Part shown: in pieces, positions 1-13,227 of the stretch
Layout of the letters: each line of letters starts with the position of its first letter
Position numbering within the stretch: position 1 is the stretch's first letter
The notes under the pieces: model-generated
What the model was told of the DNA's origin: nothing
The model's database searches: none
Seen by the model: the letters and a program-made list of their open reading frames with translations, nothing else
Position numbers and translations under genes: made by a program
NCBI GenBank assembly: GCA_013397845.1
Contig: VZTG01010313.1
Location: 124,001-188,000, forward strand
Direction: 5' to 3'
Source of the DNA: Melanocharis versteri
Taxonomy: Eukaryota > Chordata > Aves > Passeriformes > Melanocharitidae
Length of the DNA stretch: 64,000 nt

Positions 1-233
1 CTTTAACGAACAAATCGTTTTCTACCTGCTGCTATAAACCCGACGGTTTAAAAACTACGTGAGTTGAGCGCAAGCGGTTTGTAGCCCCCCTCTTGCCGCA
101 GCGAACCGAAGCCTTGCCGTAAAAGGCTTTCGGGGGGGACACACCTTTGTGCACAATAGCTGCGACCGAAAGCCAGGGATATTTTACCGTCTGCTGCCAT
201 CTTTTGGCGACTGGCTCAGCTACAAAAGAAGCG
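1..233 (+). other. Possible untranslated first exon with 5' splice site at 233/234
   Basis: The sequence AAGAAGCG|GTGAGT at 233/234 is a strong match to the vertebrate 5' splice consensus and lies inside the CpG island. No ATG occurs on the + strand between base 1 and 233, as expected if this is 5' untranslated sequence whose start codon lies in a later exon. The transcription start cannot be fixed. A second, weaker donor (ACTAC|GTGAGT) lies at about 58 and another (GAG|GTGAAA) at about 419. The gene is not recognised. The alternative is that the GTGAGT is fortuitous and the island serves a gene to the left on the - strand. Confidence 0.4.
196..203 (+). promoter_or_regulatory. YY1-like motif in CpG island
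   Basis: GCCATCTT matches the core of the YY1 site (reverse complement AAGATGGC). YY1 sites are common just downstream of the start site in CpG-island promoters. It lies 30 bp upstream of the candidate splice donor, inside the presumed first exon. This is a short motif and supports a promoter only together with the island. Confidence 0.35.
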
Positions 234-2300
234 GTGAGTAAAACGGCTCTGGGAAGGCGATGGGTCCCGCCTGAGGCGGCCCCGGGCAAGGGCAGGGCCT
301 GTTCCTGCCGGCGTTGCCAGCGCCGGCGCTGCGGGACACCCGCGGGTGGTTTTACACTCAGGGCCTTTAAAGATCCCCAGGATTTGTGGTCAGTGCACGT
401 GGCTCGTAGTCCGTGAGGTGAAAACAGGCCCTCGATGGGGTTTGATAGGCTCATGTAAAGGTGTGGGCTGCTTCTGCAGGGCGGTCTAACGGGGCAAAGC
501 GGTGACAAGTGGGCCCCGTCTTCTGTTCTGGAGCAAGGGAAGAGGACAAACCAGAGACTCCCTCTGCAAGAGGGACAGCGGCGAGCCCGAGTGCCTTTCC
601 ACTGCCTGTCTGCAGCTGCAGAACATCTGGGGGTTGTTACAAAAATTCCCTTCCTTAACAATTGTATGTCAGTCTTTCTAGTGTGGAATTTAGTTAATCA
701 TATGTGTTAGGTCATGTATACATTATGTACTGTAATGCAATGGAATTGTGGTATTTTACTGGATGCTGTGGTATTGTTCATGCTTCAGTAAAACAAACTA
801 CAGCACTACCTGGCCCTAGAAGTAAACACCTTTGCTTCTTGGAAGCTTAGAGCTGTCTATGAAGGATAAAGGATATGCTTGGACAACTAGGATAACCACC
901 AGCATCCCAGCCTCTCTGACGTGTCTTTGAAACCCTCTCAGTGTCATCTCGTATCATAGATAACTGGAAAGACTGGCTCCAGGGACAGCTGGATCAGTAG
1001 ACAAGCAGCAAGAATCCTGCAAAAATATGTCTGCTTTGCAAAGTTTTACTATGGTTGCTAATCAGCAGCATGGGTGTCAGTGATTAGTCAAATTGTGTTG
1101 TACCTGAAAGTATGAAGGGCAAAAGAAGCTGTGTAAAGCCACATTCATGGTGCCAGTGTTGGCTGGTACATGTGCATGAATAAATATTTACCCCTGCAAT
1201 TCTATACTTTGTGTCCTAACTTTTTTCCTCTGTTGACATGGGCCAGTTGTGTATTTTTATGACAGAGGTGAGGAGAATTGTGACACAGCTGCTGCGACCC
1301 CCCATATGTCTGAGCAGCACTGGAAATGGCAGATCCATGATTATCCAGGGCCAATCTGTATTGTTTATCCCTGTGTTGGGGTTATAGCTCAGTGTAAACA
1401 AAATAAAACACTTACTGGACCATTTGCACAGGTGAAGTTAAAGCCTGAGAAGTTTGCTTTAGGGGAGGAAAAAAACAGCCAGTTGTTTGGGAAACTGCTT
1501 CTTTCACTGGCCCCAGTGAAAGGACCTTGGGTAATTTTCCACTTATTTCACTTGTCCTTTGGAGGTGTAAGTTGCAACAGTTCTGTAGAAGCGTGGCTGA
1601 TGTGTATCTGGGTTGTTATGAACAGGGGTTGTACCTCTGATGCCAAGATAGATAGAAAAAAAAGCGTTCCTGATGTAGAGAAATAAGCAATACTGCTTAA
1701 CTAGTAAACTTCTGTGCAGGACTTCAGAGCTGAAGTGAGAGAACAAAACAGTGCCAGAACTTGATTTATATTTGCTAAAGGAGTAGCCTCAATCATATTG
1801 TTCCAGAATATCGCATGACCTCATGTTCACTGTATGTTCCAAGAAATGGCAGTATCTAAGGTCTGAAGTGGTTCTCCACGGGCTCTTCAACTGCTGTGGA
1901 GCTGGAAGTGATGCACAGTACTTCATGTTCCTGTAATGCCACGAGTTTAGCTCTGTAAAGGCTGATATTGTATTGCTGAAACACGCTGAGCATTTACAAA
2001 CATGAGGAGCCCTCACGGCACTCACTGTTGATTAAAAAATTGTGGTGATTATCATCAGTGATCTATTCGATGTGCTCTGGGTGTTGTGAATTAAGTTTTT
2101 TATCTCCCAGTAGGCAAAAGACAAGGATTGATGGATGTATGCATCTGCTACTTCCAAGAAAATTAACAGGTTGTTACCATGCTCTTGAGGGATTATCGCT
2201 GGGCTTTTTGTGCTTTATAGTCAAAATTCACTGACCTGGCTCAGCAGTGTGAAAATTCAGTGTCATGAGCATTATTTATAACTTGGTTTCATGCCATTTG

Positions 2301-2397
2301 GGGAAAAAAAAAAAGAAAAAAAAAGACAAAAAGAAAAGAAAGAAAAAAAAGAGAAAAAGACTTGTGGAAGAAATGAAAGAAATAGCAGAAACAGATA
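2301..2397. repeat. A-rich purine tract (pyrimidine tract on - strand)
   Basis: Nearly uninterrupted purines: runs of A broken by single G, with rare C or T. It may be simple low-complexity DNA or the remains of an A-rich tail. I see no retroposon body beside it. Confidence 0.8.
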
Positions 2398-4110
2398 TCG
2401 CTATGGTGGGACTGTAGCTTAAGACCTCTCCTCTGTCATGCATGAGTTGCAAAACAGTGAACAGAGACTGCAGAGTGAATCGGCTTATCCTAAAGTAAAC
2501 ATATACTGGATAGTCATCTGGATTGGACTGTAATTTTGGTCTCCGTTAACTATATTTATGTGTAGATAGCTGCATTTAGATTACTGTACTGGGGTGTGTT
2601 GATCTTTGGCTAAAGTGTTTCCTAAATTGTTGGTATGACAGTTGGGGAAAGAAGTGGCTTCCTGATGTTCCTTTTGGTGTTACTGCAGTGCCTATTTTCT
2701 GTTCTGAATCTGCAAGTTTGTTGGCAATTATTACAAAGTAAGGGATCATATTTTGAGTAGTGGGGGTGTTTTTTTAAAGTAAAAATCAGTTGCTATTTAA
2801 AACTCAGGAACATTGCCAGAAGTTAAACCTTAAAGGCCTGAATCCCATTCCAAAACCTATTTTGTCACTTTTGAGATTTTTACCTTTTGAAACTTACTTC
2901 ATGAACATATTCAACAGGTAGATTTTGTAGAGTTCTTGAAAAAGGCATGAAAAATCCCAGTTTCACTGAATAGGACAAAGGTTTCATTCACTTCAGCAGG
3001 CTGCTTGCGTCACTGGCTGAGAAAATGTGCTGAGATTTAGGACTTCCAATCTGATTTTTGGCATTAGAAGAGTGATGTCATTTCCTGAGCTGTGTGACCA
3101 TGCTGGAAAATTACAAAACATGGGCTTTTTGTAAAACAAACTTTATTTAAAAGCCCAAGAAATGACACATTATCGTGAAACTCAATTGAAATACATTGAA
3201 AATTACTTCACAACAGTAAAGAGGAACTCTGAAAAGGTGTGCTTTTCACAATTATGGAATTTTTGAACTTAGTACCATAATAAAATTTTGTAAAATAGTA
3301 ATCTTTACAAAATAAAATGCATTATTTCTTTGTAACCATGAAAAAAAGTGAACCAGAATCAGTGTTGTGATATCCCATTTTTATTGACAAAACCTCCTTT
3401 GGAATGTTATTGCTGTGGTAAAAACCTAGATACTGTCCTTACAGGACTCCTTCTTGAACTCTTATTTAGAACACTTCTTTATAAGGCATAACTGGGGAGT
3501 ATTTGGGGGAAAGCATTAATGGAAAATTCTGGATGGCATTTTAGAGGCCATAATTTGTACTGGTTCTTAGGATGGAGTGCATGAAGCTGAATATTCTGAG
3601 ACTGAGGTCATGCAGAACTGGGGAAGTTTAGCAGAATATTCAATTCGTATTAGCTATTCCTCCTCTGAGGGTGGGAGATTCTGTTTTACATTGCTTAAAA
3701 ATGATGCTTTGAAACTTCAGTGTAACTTAATTTGGCTCCATGATAAGATCAAATATTCATGTATTGCACTTCCGAGTTTGAAGTACAAATTAACTTTTTA
3801 ACAGTTTAGGCTACTACTAACTTGTAGGACCATGTTTAGCAGTTTAAAAAATTATTGTTTGCCTTTTCTTATTTTGGTTAGAGTTTTTTCTCTTTTTTTT
3901 AATCTGCAGCTAATGTGAAATAAAATAAGCCTCAGTATATTCTTTTTCATTCAACTTGGTTACATTGTTTGGTTTTTCTTTTTCTTTGTTGTTTCTTTCC
4001 ACAAGAAGAACTATTCAGGAAGAGTCATATGAGGGTATATGCAGTTTCTGATCCCCATGGCAGTCAGCTGATCAATACTCGTGTAGAACACTTTGCCTCT
4101 CTAACATGAG

Positions 4111-4153
4111 TGATTTCTAGCTATTAGATCTCTAATGATTTCTGACTATTAGA
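4111..4153. repeat. 25-bp tandem duplication, two diverged copies
   Basis: TGATTTCTAGCTATTAGA at 4111-4128 recurs as TGATTTCTGACTATTAGA at 4136-4153 with two mismatches, and the intervening TCTCTAA is also shared with the sequence before the first copy. This is an ordinary local duplication. Confidence 0.65.
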
Positions 4154-7100
4154 GAATACTGGTGCCTATTTTGGCTCCAGAAAGAAGATAACAGGGTAGT
4201 GGTGATGCAGGATCACATGAAGAGCAGTTTGGCATGTGCCCGAGTGGATGTAAAATAGTTAAACAACAGCCATTTTGTGTTCTCAGGAGACAGATCGGAA
4301 GAAGGGCCTGAAGCAATTCCTGAAGACCGAAGAAGCTAGCAGCATCATCTGACATTAGCGATGGGTCAGCCTATGAGTTTCTTGAAAAACATTGGGAAAA
4401 ACATTAGCATGGGTGATGTGATAATTAAAAATACTCTGGAAAATTGGCTAGAGTCCTTACTTTATTCTTGTAATAGCAGTGGAGAAAAACAATTTTGGTT
4501 TTCACTTTCTTGGGTTGTTATCTAAAAACCCTTGTGATCAATTGAACAGAGCACCACAAACATTTTTTAGCAGACTAGAACTGGTAGGTGACCTACCCAC
4601 TGCCTGAGGTTACCTGTGTGCAGTGAAAACCAAGTGGCTTTCTAAAGGCCATTCCTATAAATGTTTTGGTCCTACAGAGCAGAATTAACTGCATGGAGTT
4701 TCTCTAGACATTTTTCAAAGAGAACAATTGAGAACTGCTATCTCTGGTTGCGTGGCTGATGTTTTAACCTTATCTAATGAACACATTGAAAGAAATCTTA
4801 CAGGTATCAAGGAAAAACTCCCTTCCATTGATTGTATTGAAAGGATTGTGGGTAGACTTGTTCTTGATTAACTGCAAGTTCTTTTTCCTTCATCCGGAAG
4901 CTTCAATGATAAAATAGTTCATCTCATACAGCTGGAAATCTACATTAAGCATATAACAAAAACCTTTCTGTTCTCTGTACAGGTACGTTAGGCAGCTGGA
5001 TCAAAGAACTGGAAAAGCTTGATTATAACTGAAATTTCTTGAAATGGCAATATTGTCCTAATTAAAAGGAGGTTTGAAGCCAAAAGGAAAATATGTTGTG
5101 TAGCTTAACTTGATATAGGTATTATTCATGAGTAGAGAACCTATTGTGGGAAAATTCCTTGGCCAGATTTTATAATTTGTATACAGCAGAAAATCGGAGT
5201 GCAAAAATAGGATTTTTTATTTTCTAGCTGTTACTGTTTAAAGGGAAAATTGATATAAGAGAAAAATTATGCACATCCCTCAGGAGTTAATGGAATTACT
5301 TGTTTTTAAAATATCAGGTTTTCTATATTTGCAGTTGGAGCTTAATTAAGATGAGAAGAGCCTTCAGGAATTCTGAGACTGTTTTTTATTTCTCTTAATG
5401 CTGTTTACCAGCAACCAAAAAAGTAGAGATCCTAGAGACCTAGAGTGACTGTGTGAAGACTTTTTGTCCATTTCAACATTCATTTTTATGCAATGCCATT
5501 TTTTTCCTTTATAGTGAACACGTAAAAATTGCCATAAGCTGCACTTTTAAGACAGTGTAAAATAGTAAGAGCAATAATTCTAATAACTACTGTAGATCAG
5601 TGCTTGAAAACAGATGCTCCAGAATGTCGAGGTTCATATGTATTCCTTGGCTCTGAGAGAAACGGCAGTAAATGCTGCTTTTATAGAGAGTTTCTGTGAC
5701 TGCCAGTGGAAGAACTGTAACACATTTATAGGGAGTAAAAATTGGAATGAAACATGCCAGACTAGAACAGCAATTGCTTCCTTTTTACTACTGGAAGAGG
5801 ATTAATATAATAAATCATTAGGACAATAATTGGAGATATATTTGAAAGATGACTTAATTATTAGAAGTTATACTTTAACTGCATGATAAATTAGAAATAG
5901 TGACAAATTTGTATGCCATTTACCCCAACCCAAACGTTTTGTTAAGGAATGTGTATTTTCTTTCTATTTAAGGAATGCAGAGGATGAAACAAAAAATCCT
6001 AACTTCTTTTTTATTAGTGTATATGTGAAAGCAGAAATTTTACAAAGGCAAAATACAGCAGTAGTAGCTTTTAACTGGAAAAAATGAGTGACCATTGGTT
6101 ACTAGAAAGGGTAAGGCTCATAGCAGGCTTCTGCTCCCTGAACAGCAGTCACAGGAAAGATGGAGCCAGACTCTTCCTCTGAGGTACACAGTGAAAGGAC
6201 AGAAGCCAACAAGAGGATGTCTGATTAGATATGAGGAACGAGAATGGCTATGTGCTGCAACAGACTGCCCAGAAAATCTGTGGTATAATCATCCTAGCAA
6301 ATTTTCAGTATCTGACTGTTGCCTGTGTGACCTGATCTAATTTTGTAAGTAGCATGCTGTAGGATGGAGGGAGAATAAGGTGTTTTCTAAAGATTCCTCC
6401 AAAAAAATTATAGTTTGACTCTAGTGTCTTTTACTTGAACTTTGTAAGATACAGAAAAATATATATCTTGTCAGTGTGACCATTGATGTTAGCTTAAGTG
6501 GGGATGTGAAAAACTTTGCGATTGTATATGGAAAGTATGTGAGAAAGATTGGTTGTTTTGTCATTATGCAGCCTTAAAAAATATTTTCTGGATAAGGTAT
6601 GTGTCTTAACTTGCAATCTTCAGGAAAGCCGAATTATGTTTTCAGTGTTTCCATTCTTGATTCTAATCTTTCCCTGAAAAATTGATAGGAATCTTTCTGC
6701 TAATGCTTTTTCATTCCTCTTTCTAGTAAAGTTTTCTTAGTTCTTATCAGAGATTGTAAATGATGGGTGCTTTGTCATTGCAGAATTTTCTCAGTGGAAA
6801 AAAGCACCTCCTCCTCTGAAGAAAAATCATTCTGAAAAGCAAACGTCTTTCCGTACTCTCCTCTCTACCGTATGTGACTATGGACTCTTCAGTGTTACTA
6901 GGATGATAGCTATTTTAAAGACTGGAACAAAAAATGGCAGTGTGTTTCTGGCAGACCTGAGGAAAAATGCTGTGATAGGGGAGAAATGATGGCAGAGTAG
7001 GAATTGTGTGGCTGTTAAAGAAGCCACAACATAAATCATGAGAAGGTTCTATACAGGCCTAAGTTGTTAAATGCACTTTGTCTCAGCATCATGGAGAAGG

Positions 7101-10100
7101 ATTAAAACCCGATAAAAATCCTCTTATCACATAATAATTTGCCTATATATTACAGCCAATAAGGCCAAAACCAGCTAGCCAGAGCTGGTAAATGGCAGTG
7201 TTTCTTTTTCATGGAGAATAAATTTCAGGAGGGAAATAATTTTCTATCATGGTTTCTGAAGTAAAGGGATATGAAAAAAACGTCTGGACTCTGAGATAAT
7301 TCAGAGCAAAAGCCTGCACATGTACTGTAGGAAGGGGCTATGTTTCATCTAAGTGTATAGTTTTAAAATTAATTCCTTTCTTATAGAAAACAGCTTGAAA
7401 AGCTGGAATAAACCCCAGGAAAAACAAGCACAATGCAATTGCTCATCACTAGCCTATCCCTGAGCAGTGACCTGCAGCTCCTTGCTGACTCCCTGCAGTT
7501 CCTGTACTGGGCATGATGTTTTTGGGTGTGGAATATCCCTTTAGTCAGTTCAGGTCAGCTGTCCTGGATGTGCCCCTTCCCACCTTCTTGTGCATCTGCT
7601 CTCTGACAGGGAACGGGAAACTGAAAAGTCCTTGACTTAGGGATGAAGTAGGTGACACACTAATGTTTTCACTTCTTAGCAACAATAAAAATATTAGTGT
7701 ATTACTAACATTACTCTCAGACTAAATCCAAAACACAGCACTGTGCCAGCTACAAAGAAGAAAATTAACTGAGCCCCAAAACAAGTATGAAGAACCACAT
7801 AGTTTCTGGGAAACAACCTAATATATAAGGTCCATTTGGTCTAGATCAGCCATTGTGTATTTCACTGAAAATACTTTTGGAGCTGGAATTGAGAGAAAGA
7901 TGAGTGAGCACAGAGCTCCCGAAGTGGTAATTGCATTAGAATCTGTAGTTTGTATGAACATAGAAGTTTCCTTCCAAATAAATTGTTCTCAACAGAAATG
8001 AGAATACTGCTCTTTCCTCTCTGGTAGAATAGAGAATTTATAAACACCTTGATAAATTTAGAGGTGAGGCTGACCTCAATATCCTACCAGAGTTTTATGC
8101 ATTTTGTGGGAGGCTACTGATGACAGAAATACTTGTTTTAGTTTGGCTCCTTCAGTTAAGTAGGTGTCCTAGCTTTCAGTACACTTTAGACATTGTCCTG
8201 GACTTGTCTTGGGACTTATTCCTATTTGTAGACGTTTCAGTGTTTGTTAAGCTTCTTACATTCCTGATGCTCTGGGAAGCCCAGTAACAGAGGTAATTAA
8301 AAAGACAGTCTATCTTATGACAATGTCAATGGTTTGACTTCATTACACTGTGTAGTGGGAGGTCCTGTATTCATATATAAGAAATGTGCAGACATGACCT
8401 ATAGGAGTGCAAATCCTCTCTGCTACCAGATGATCTCAGATATAAATTTAGCTATTCAGGAAGATCCAATTTGCAATAGAGACAGGCATAAGTGGTACTT
8501 AAAAGATTCCATCAGGAGGGAAATTATAATTTAATTTTATTTTTCTTTCTTTTCCCCACATTAGAAAGAGTAATAATAAAGTAAATAAAAAACAGTGTGG
8601 TAGCTTGTGAAAAAATAGCATGTCTCAATTTTGCCAAACAATAGATTTGCTATTGTTGGGAGTGATATGTATGAGTGGCAGACAGCCATTGCTGTAAGAT
8701 ATTGAGAGTAGAATCCTTGTAAAAAGCAATATCCTGAATTTCCAGTCAAAAAAATGCACAATCAGCTTCTCCCTGACACAGTCTGAAATCAGAAAATTTA
8801 AGAAGCAACCCAAATATAACATGGCAACTGAAAATTTATTACTTGTAAATCAGTCTTAGAAGAGAGTGACTAATTTAAAGTAAGATAGAACTTTCCTATC
8901 TGAGATGGGCCCTTGAAAAAGCAGTTGCAAGAGCAGAAGAAATCCAGATCTCGCTTCCCTTAACAAGCCTGCCTGCAACTTTCTGTCCAAAGGAATGGGT
9001 TGAAAAGGGTCTAGATTAGCTGAGGTATTGGGAGCCAGGGTAAAACAAGCAAAAGGGTCTGTGGCTCTTGCCACAGATGACTTAAAAGTATGAGGGCAAA
9101 AGGAATTCCAAATGTTTCATGCTGATAAAGCTGAAACACTGGCATGCAAATTCTATGTTTATGGTATTTTTAAAAGACTTTTAATGATTAATGCTAGTTT
9201 CCTAAGATGAAGGGGAGACAGAAAAAGTGCCGCTAAAAGCCTCACAATGGTTCCTTTGTATGCAAAGCCAAAAAGAAATTTTAAAATTTTATTTGGCAGT
9301 CAAAATAAAAATTGCTTTGGGCTTTTGTTGCCCTAGACGTTTATTTTTTTTTTATATGCCATATGCTCCCTTGAAATTATTTGTTTTAAAAATGTTGTTT
9401 CACTTGGAGGAGACCTGGAACAGGAGGAGAATTGCCACCAGCTGGAATTCTGTTATATTTGTAGAAGAAACTACGAACTATTATTTTACCTTACCAGATC
9501 TCACTGCTGACAAATTTTATCAAGTGGTGTGAATCTGCATGACATCCCAGGGAAGGACAGCACCTTTGACTAAGAGGATTGGGTGTGTACTTTGTTATAT
9601 AGACTCACGCTGATTGTAATTTTTAATCTCTCTTCCTAAAACAGGGCAGCTATTTAACAAAAATGAGAACAGTATCTCAAAGAATTTGCAATTGGAGTTG
9701 ACTCTATATGATTCCTTATATTATGGAAACAAGCAATAGAAAGAGAATAGGATGAGGAATTAATCTAGTTATTAATGATAAAAGATGTAGTTCTTATTGA
9801 GTTCTATTTTTCTGCTAAGCTTCTGAAATTCACATTTTAACAAGAAAGTAAAGAGTGCACTATTGATTCATTTAGCACAGGTCTTGTAGGGGAAGGAATT
9901 TTCAGGGCTGGTTTGAAGCAGAAATCACCAGTGTTGAGAGAGTAGGCTCTTATGAGATCTTCACAAATGAGGGGAAATGAGGCAGTTACAGACCCCTGCT
10001 TGTTAAAAACAGTGCAAATTCACTCCTGAGACAGGCTGGAGGGACTCAGCTGACTTTCATGGCACAGCATGTGTAAGTAAGCCAATGTGGCTCCAGTATT

Positions 10101-11157
10101 GCAACTACCATTAATAACAAAGAAACTGCTAGCAGATTCTAGAAAAAATATAATGAATAATAAAACTATCAGTTCTTTAGTCTCCTTATAGGTGAAAATT
10201 TCCCAAAAGTATGTGAACAGCAGTAGCCATTTTACTTACTCTCTAGGCTCTATGTGGAACTCATTGCAGTTTGCTGGTTTGTACTCTTATCTTTGTCCCT
10301 GATTTCCTGCTTCTCTGCTCTCTCTCACTTGTACAGACCACCAGGCTACACCCATTACCACATTTAAGGGAATTTCTGGAGATGTAATTTCTACAGTTAG
10401 TTTCTGGTTTTTCTCACTGTCAGCAAGCTCTTTTTCGGCTATGGAGCTTATGAATGGATCCCCTGAAGTGAGCTTCCCTCTTCATTGGTTGTTTTCTTGA
10501 AAATGCAATGGGACAATAGGTCCTGTTTAACTGCTGGATTAATGTACAAGAAAAGGTTTTAAAGAAATTTCAGTGATTTCTAACCACAGCAACTCATTAC
10601 GTTACCTTTTCTTTCACAAAGGGAAGCTTTTAAGTACAAAAAAGAATGCTTTTAGTGTTGATTGTTATTTAATAAATTTTTATTTGAAACTATGTGTTTA
10701 CAGTTTATTAACTGAAATTCTATCCCTCTCCACTTACGTCCTCCCTCCCCTGCAGTATTTTGTTTCACTGTGAATGATTTCTTCTTTATGCCCTCTACAA
10801 ATGACCAATAACATGCTACAAAAGCACAGGAAACTCTTATAACATTTTACTAGGCAGAAGTAAATATATAACTAGTTTGTACAAACAGTTGTTTTGTACC
10901 CTGGCTTACTGCCAGTGTGCCCATTACTCCTGAGCCTCTTTTACCTGTGAAGTCCTATTCCTGCAGGTGTTCTAAACATGCTCATTCTCAAGTCTTCTGC
11001 TGTGCTCTCTGTTCCCTTCTTCCCTGCTCTGTATTAATTCATTCTCTTTGTGTGGCAGTGAGGATAAATGGGACAAGGGAAAGGAAAGGGCAGCTCTGTT
11101 AAATTCTTTCTTAGCAAGAAGCATTGTCTAGAAATAAAAGTCTCACTAAAACTTACT

Positions 11158-11237
11158 CAGCTGGGAGTTGGACTTTGATGGTCCTAGTGGGTCCCTTCCA
11201 ACTCAGAATATTCTGTGATCTGTGATTCTGTAAAACG
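11158..11237 (+). mobile_element. CR1 LINE, 3' terminal fragment
   Basis: The string begins GGGAGTTGGACTTTGATGGT, continues with GGGTCCCTTCCAACTC and ends in two TGTGATTCTG-like repeats. This is the diagnostic tail of chicken-repeat-1 elements: GTTGGACTTGATGAT, then CCTTCCAAC, then tandem ATTCTRTG. Only about 80 bp remain, typical of 5'-truncated CR1 copies. Several differences from the usual tail make it an old copy. Orientation is + from the position of the terminal repeats. Confidence 0.85.
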
Positions 11238-12644
11238 GGCAGAGGAACCTTCCCCCATGTGCCCAGGGGCGAGGACTATGTGCTGCTCAAGGAGACTGAA
11301 ACAGACAGAGGACAGGGAGTGCTGCTGTGTAAGAGGTGAGAATTGAGATCATCAAGTTATTGATCTGGTTTTGGTTTGTTTTTCCGTAGGGGAAGGCAGT
11401 GATTCAAACTGATAAAAGTTTGAAACATACTGCGTGCAAACTAAGGGAATGACTTCAGTTCCCGGAAGAATTTTAGTTTCTGCATTTCTAAACTTCTCAG
11501 TGTGCCACTGTGCACCTTTAAGAATGCTTTTGTGATGTAGATTTTCTGTGAGGTGTGGAAGTGCTGCAACTGTGTTAGTAACACACAGTAGTATATACTC
11601 TTAGTAGGTTATTAACCAGTACTGAGAGAGCACAACTCAAAATGTCTTAAGCTTTATTTATGTAAAAAATAACATTCTGACTTTTAGTTAAATTAGATTT
11701 GCACTCTTTTCCATAAGGCTAGTTTTGTCTTTGTCTAGCTGGCCTTCCTGCATCTTGCAGCTAGATGGGGTGAGTGCAACACTAAAATTCAGTCCAAACA
11801 CTAGTGCTGCATTGTGAAATACAGTGAGTAGCTAGTTTGAAAGTCTGAGAGTATATTTAATATACGGCTACACAGAAATCTTGTTTAGGTAAATAGGCTA
11901 TATTTTGATTTCTGGCAATTCAGTAAACAAGGTACAACTTAGATTTTGGTTTTATGGCTACTAAGTGATTTCAAACCTTCACTGCAGTCTTCATACTCAT
12001 CATGGCTTATATCTACAGTACCAGGTTATATTCCTTGGCATTGTCTGTGCATATGTAGTTGATTTAGAGGGTAATATATGGAATTTAAAGGTGATGGGGG
12101 AAAGGGAGTGTTTTTATTGCATAAAACAAATCAAACAATGCAGAGAAAACATAATATTTTTTAATTTTTCCTTAAATATTTATCCTTCAAAACCACTTCA
12201 TGGAAGTTACCACAAGATAATCATCTGTCTTGCTGTTTTTTATGCCCCATTGTCAAGAAGTTTTCAACTGCTTTTTTTCTTTTTTTTCAAACCATGGGCA
12301 GCTGAGCCTTCATTTATCTCCTCTGTCACTTAGTTCATAAAAACATGGCAATGAAAGCATGGCAAGACTTTGAGAACAAAATGTTTTCTAATCACAAAAC
12401 ATTGGCAGCTAAGGGAAAGAAAAAATTGGATGCTTAAGAAATGTTAAATAGAACCAGATGAAATTTTTAACTCTGCAAAATTGAACACTTGCATAAACTT
12501 TCTGTCTAGAAGATACAGAGCCATAGATTTTGTGTCATTTATGCCCTGATAGTCATATACAATCTACAATACTTACTGTAGAATTTTTTCCAGTGATTCC
12601 TTTGTCAATCCCAGAAGCTTTGCTGGTGAGATTGCTGCATAGAG

Positions 12645-12745
12645 GGCACTGAGGAATGGAAAGAGCAGTTGACTAGCTCAAGGTCCTACAGGAATATGTG
12701 GTAGAGATGGCAGCTGAACCCAGAACTCCTGTATCAAAGGTCAGT
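12645..12745 (+). repeat. MIR/core-SINE-like relic
   Basis: The order of phrases follows the MIR consensus: a CTGAGGAA block, then GAGCAGTTGACTAGCTCAAG (matching the AAGTAACTTGCCCAAGGTCA block), then a GTGGTAGAGATGGCAGCTGA block (matching AGTGGCAGAGCCGGGATT), then ACCCAGAACTCCTG. Spacing is right but many bases differ, so this is an old copy in + orientation. A related amniote SINE is equally possible. Confidence 0.6.
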
Positions 12746-13059
12746 TTTATACAAAACAACCCATTTTCTCTAGTTAGCACAATAAAGCACTGCCTTTTGT
12801 CAATGAACAATTTAGTTGCATAGAAAAGGTTGTCAAATCACGTTAAATATCCATACTAGTTCACTAGGGTCCAGTTCCAGATTTGCAAAGCACCATAGAA
12901 CGAGTTCATTCGTGTTGTCTATCCTGAGCTGGTCTGGGCTTGGAAGACTCCTGTGGTACTGCCTCTGTGGAAGATGCCTGGAGCAGTTTAACTCCATGTT
13001 TTAGTTCTTTCTGTATATAAACACGCAGTTAACCATTAACATTTTTTCTGCTTTCTAAC

Positions 13060-13225
13060 AGAGTACCTTACATTTTCAAAGTGTGCTATGAATGCTAGGC
13101 ACACCAGTTATGTCCATAAAAATTGAAGATTAAAAAGTCCTGTGGCATATTGTTTTACTTTGGGGGAGAATGAGACATGAAAAGGTTAAGTAATGTGATT
13201 GTAGAAACAGTGGCCTAGCAATTTT
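13060..13225 (+). repeat. Ancient SINE/LINE-like relic, + orientation
   Basis: ACCTTACATTTTCAAAGTGT followed by GAATGCTAGGCAC, and then GAGACATGAAAAGGTTAAGT, resemble in order the middle parts of MIR-like amniote repeats (short of AAACTGAGGCACAGAAAGGTTAAG). The similarity is degraded. It abuts a piece in the opposite orientation (13228-13345). Confidence 0.4.
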
Positions 13226-13227
13226 CA

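Larger units (their letters stand above)
1..590. promoter_or_regulatory. CpG island, probable promoter region
   Basis: CpG dinucleotides are dense here (roughly 45 by eye in 600 bp), while the following 60 kb is AT-rich and CpG-poor. The island is already under way at base 1, so its left part is outside the window, and it fades by about 590. A TATAAA-like string sits at about 33-38 and a YY1-like GCCATCTT at 196-203. Islands of this kind in birds normally mark a promoter. The + strand splice donor at 234 suggests transcription to the right, but a bidirectional promoter cannot be excluded. The long - strand frame across the island (32-661) begins at a non-ATG codon and is best explained by few stop codons in GC-rich DNA. 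Confidence 0.75.
591..11157. other. No recognisable gene; AT-rich intron-like or intergenic DNA
   Basis: Open frames here are short and unremarkable. The visible structure is an A-rich purine tract (2301-2397), a 25-bp tandem duplication (4111-4153) and scattered homopolymers. Short potential exons on the - strand, for example 1413-1453 (pyrimidine-rich acceptor, GTAAGT donor) and about 2896-2932, are too small to separate from chance. If the CpG island starts a + strand gene, this is most simply the beginning of its first intron. Confidence 0.5.

Noticed and set aside
32..661. 209-codon - strand frame over the CpG island
   Set aside because: It starts at a non-ATG codon, lies in GC-rich DNA where stops are rare, and is compositionally an antisense shadow.
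940..1020. Possible CR1-like ATCATAGA string
   Set aside because: Only about ten bases resemble CR1, and the following CTCCAGGGACAGC sequence does not continue the match.
1413..1453. 41-bp - strand exon-like segment with strong splice signals
   Set aside because: Too short to carry coding evidence; matches expected chance frequency.
2010..2060. - strand donor GTGAGT at about 2020 with short open frame
   Set aside because: An in-frame stop directly precedes it and there is no pyrimidine tract for an acceptor.
7170..7189. 7-bp inverted repeat ACCAGCT/AGCTGGT
   Set aside because: Short arms occur by chance many times in a window this size.
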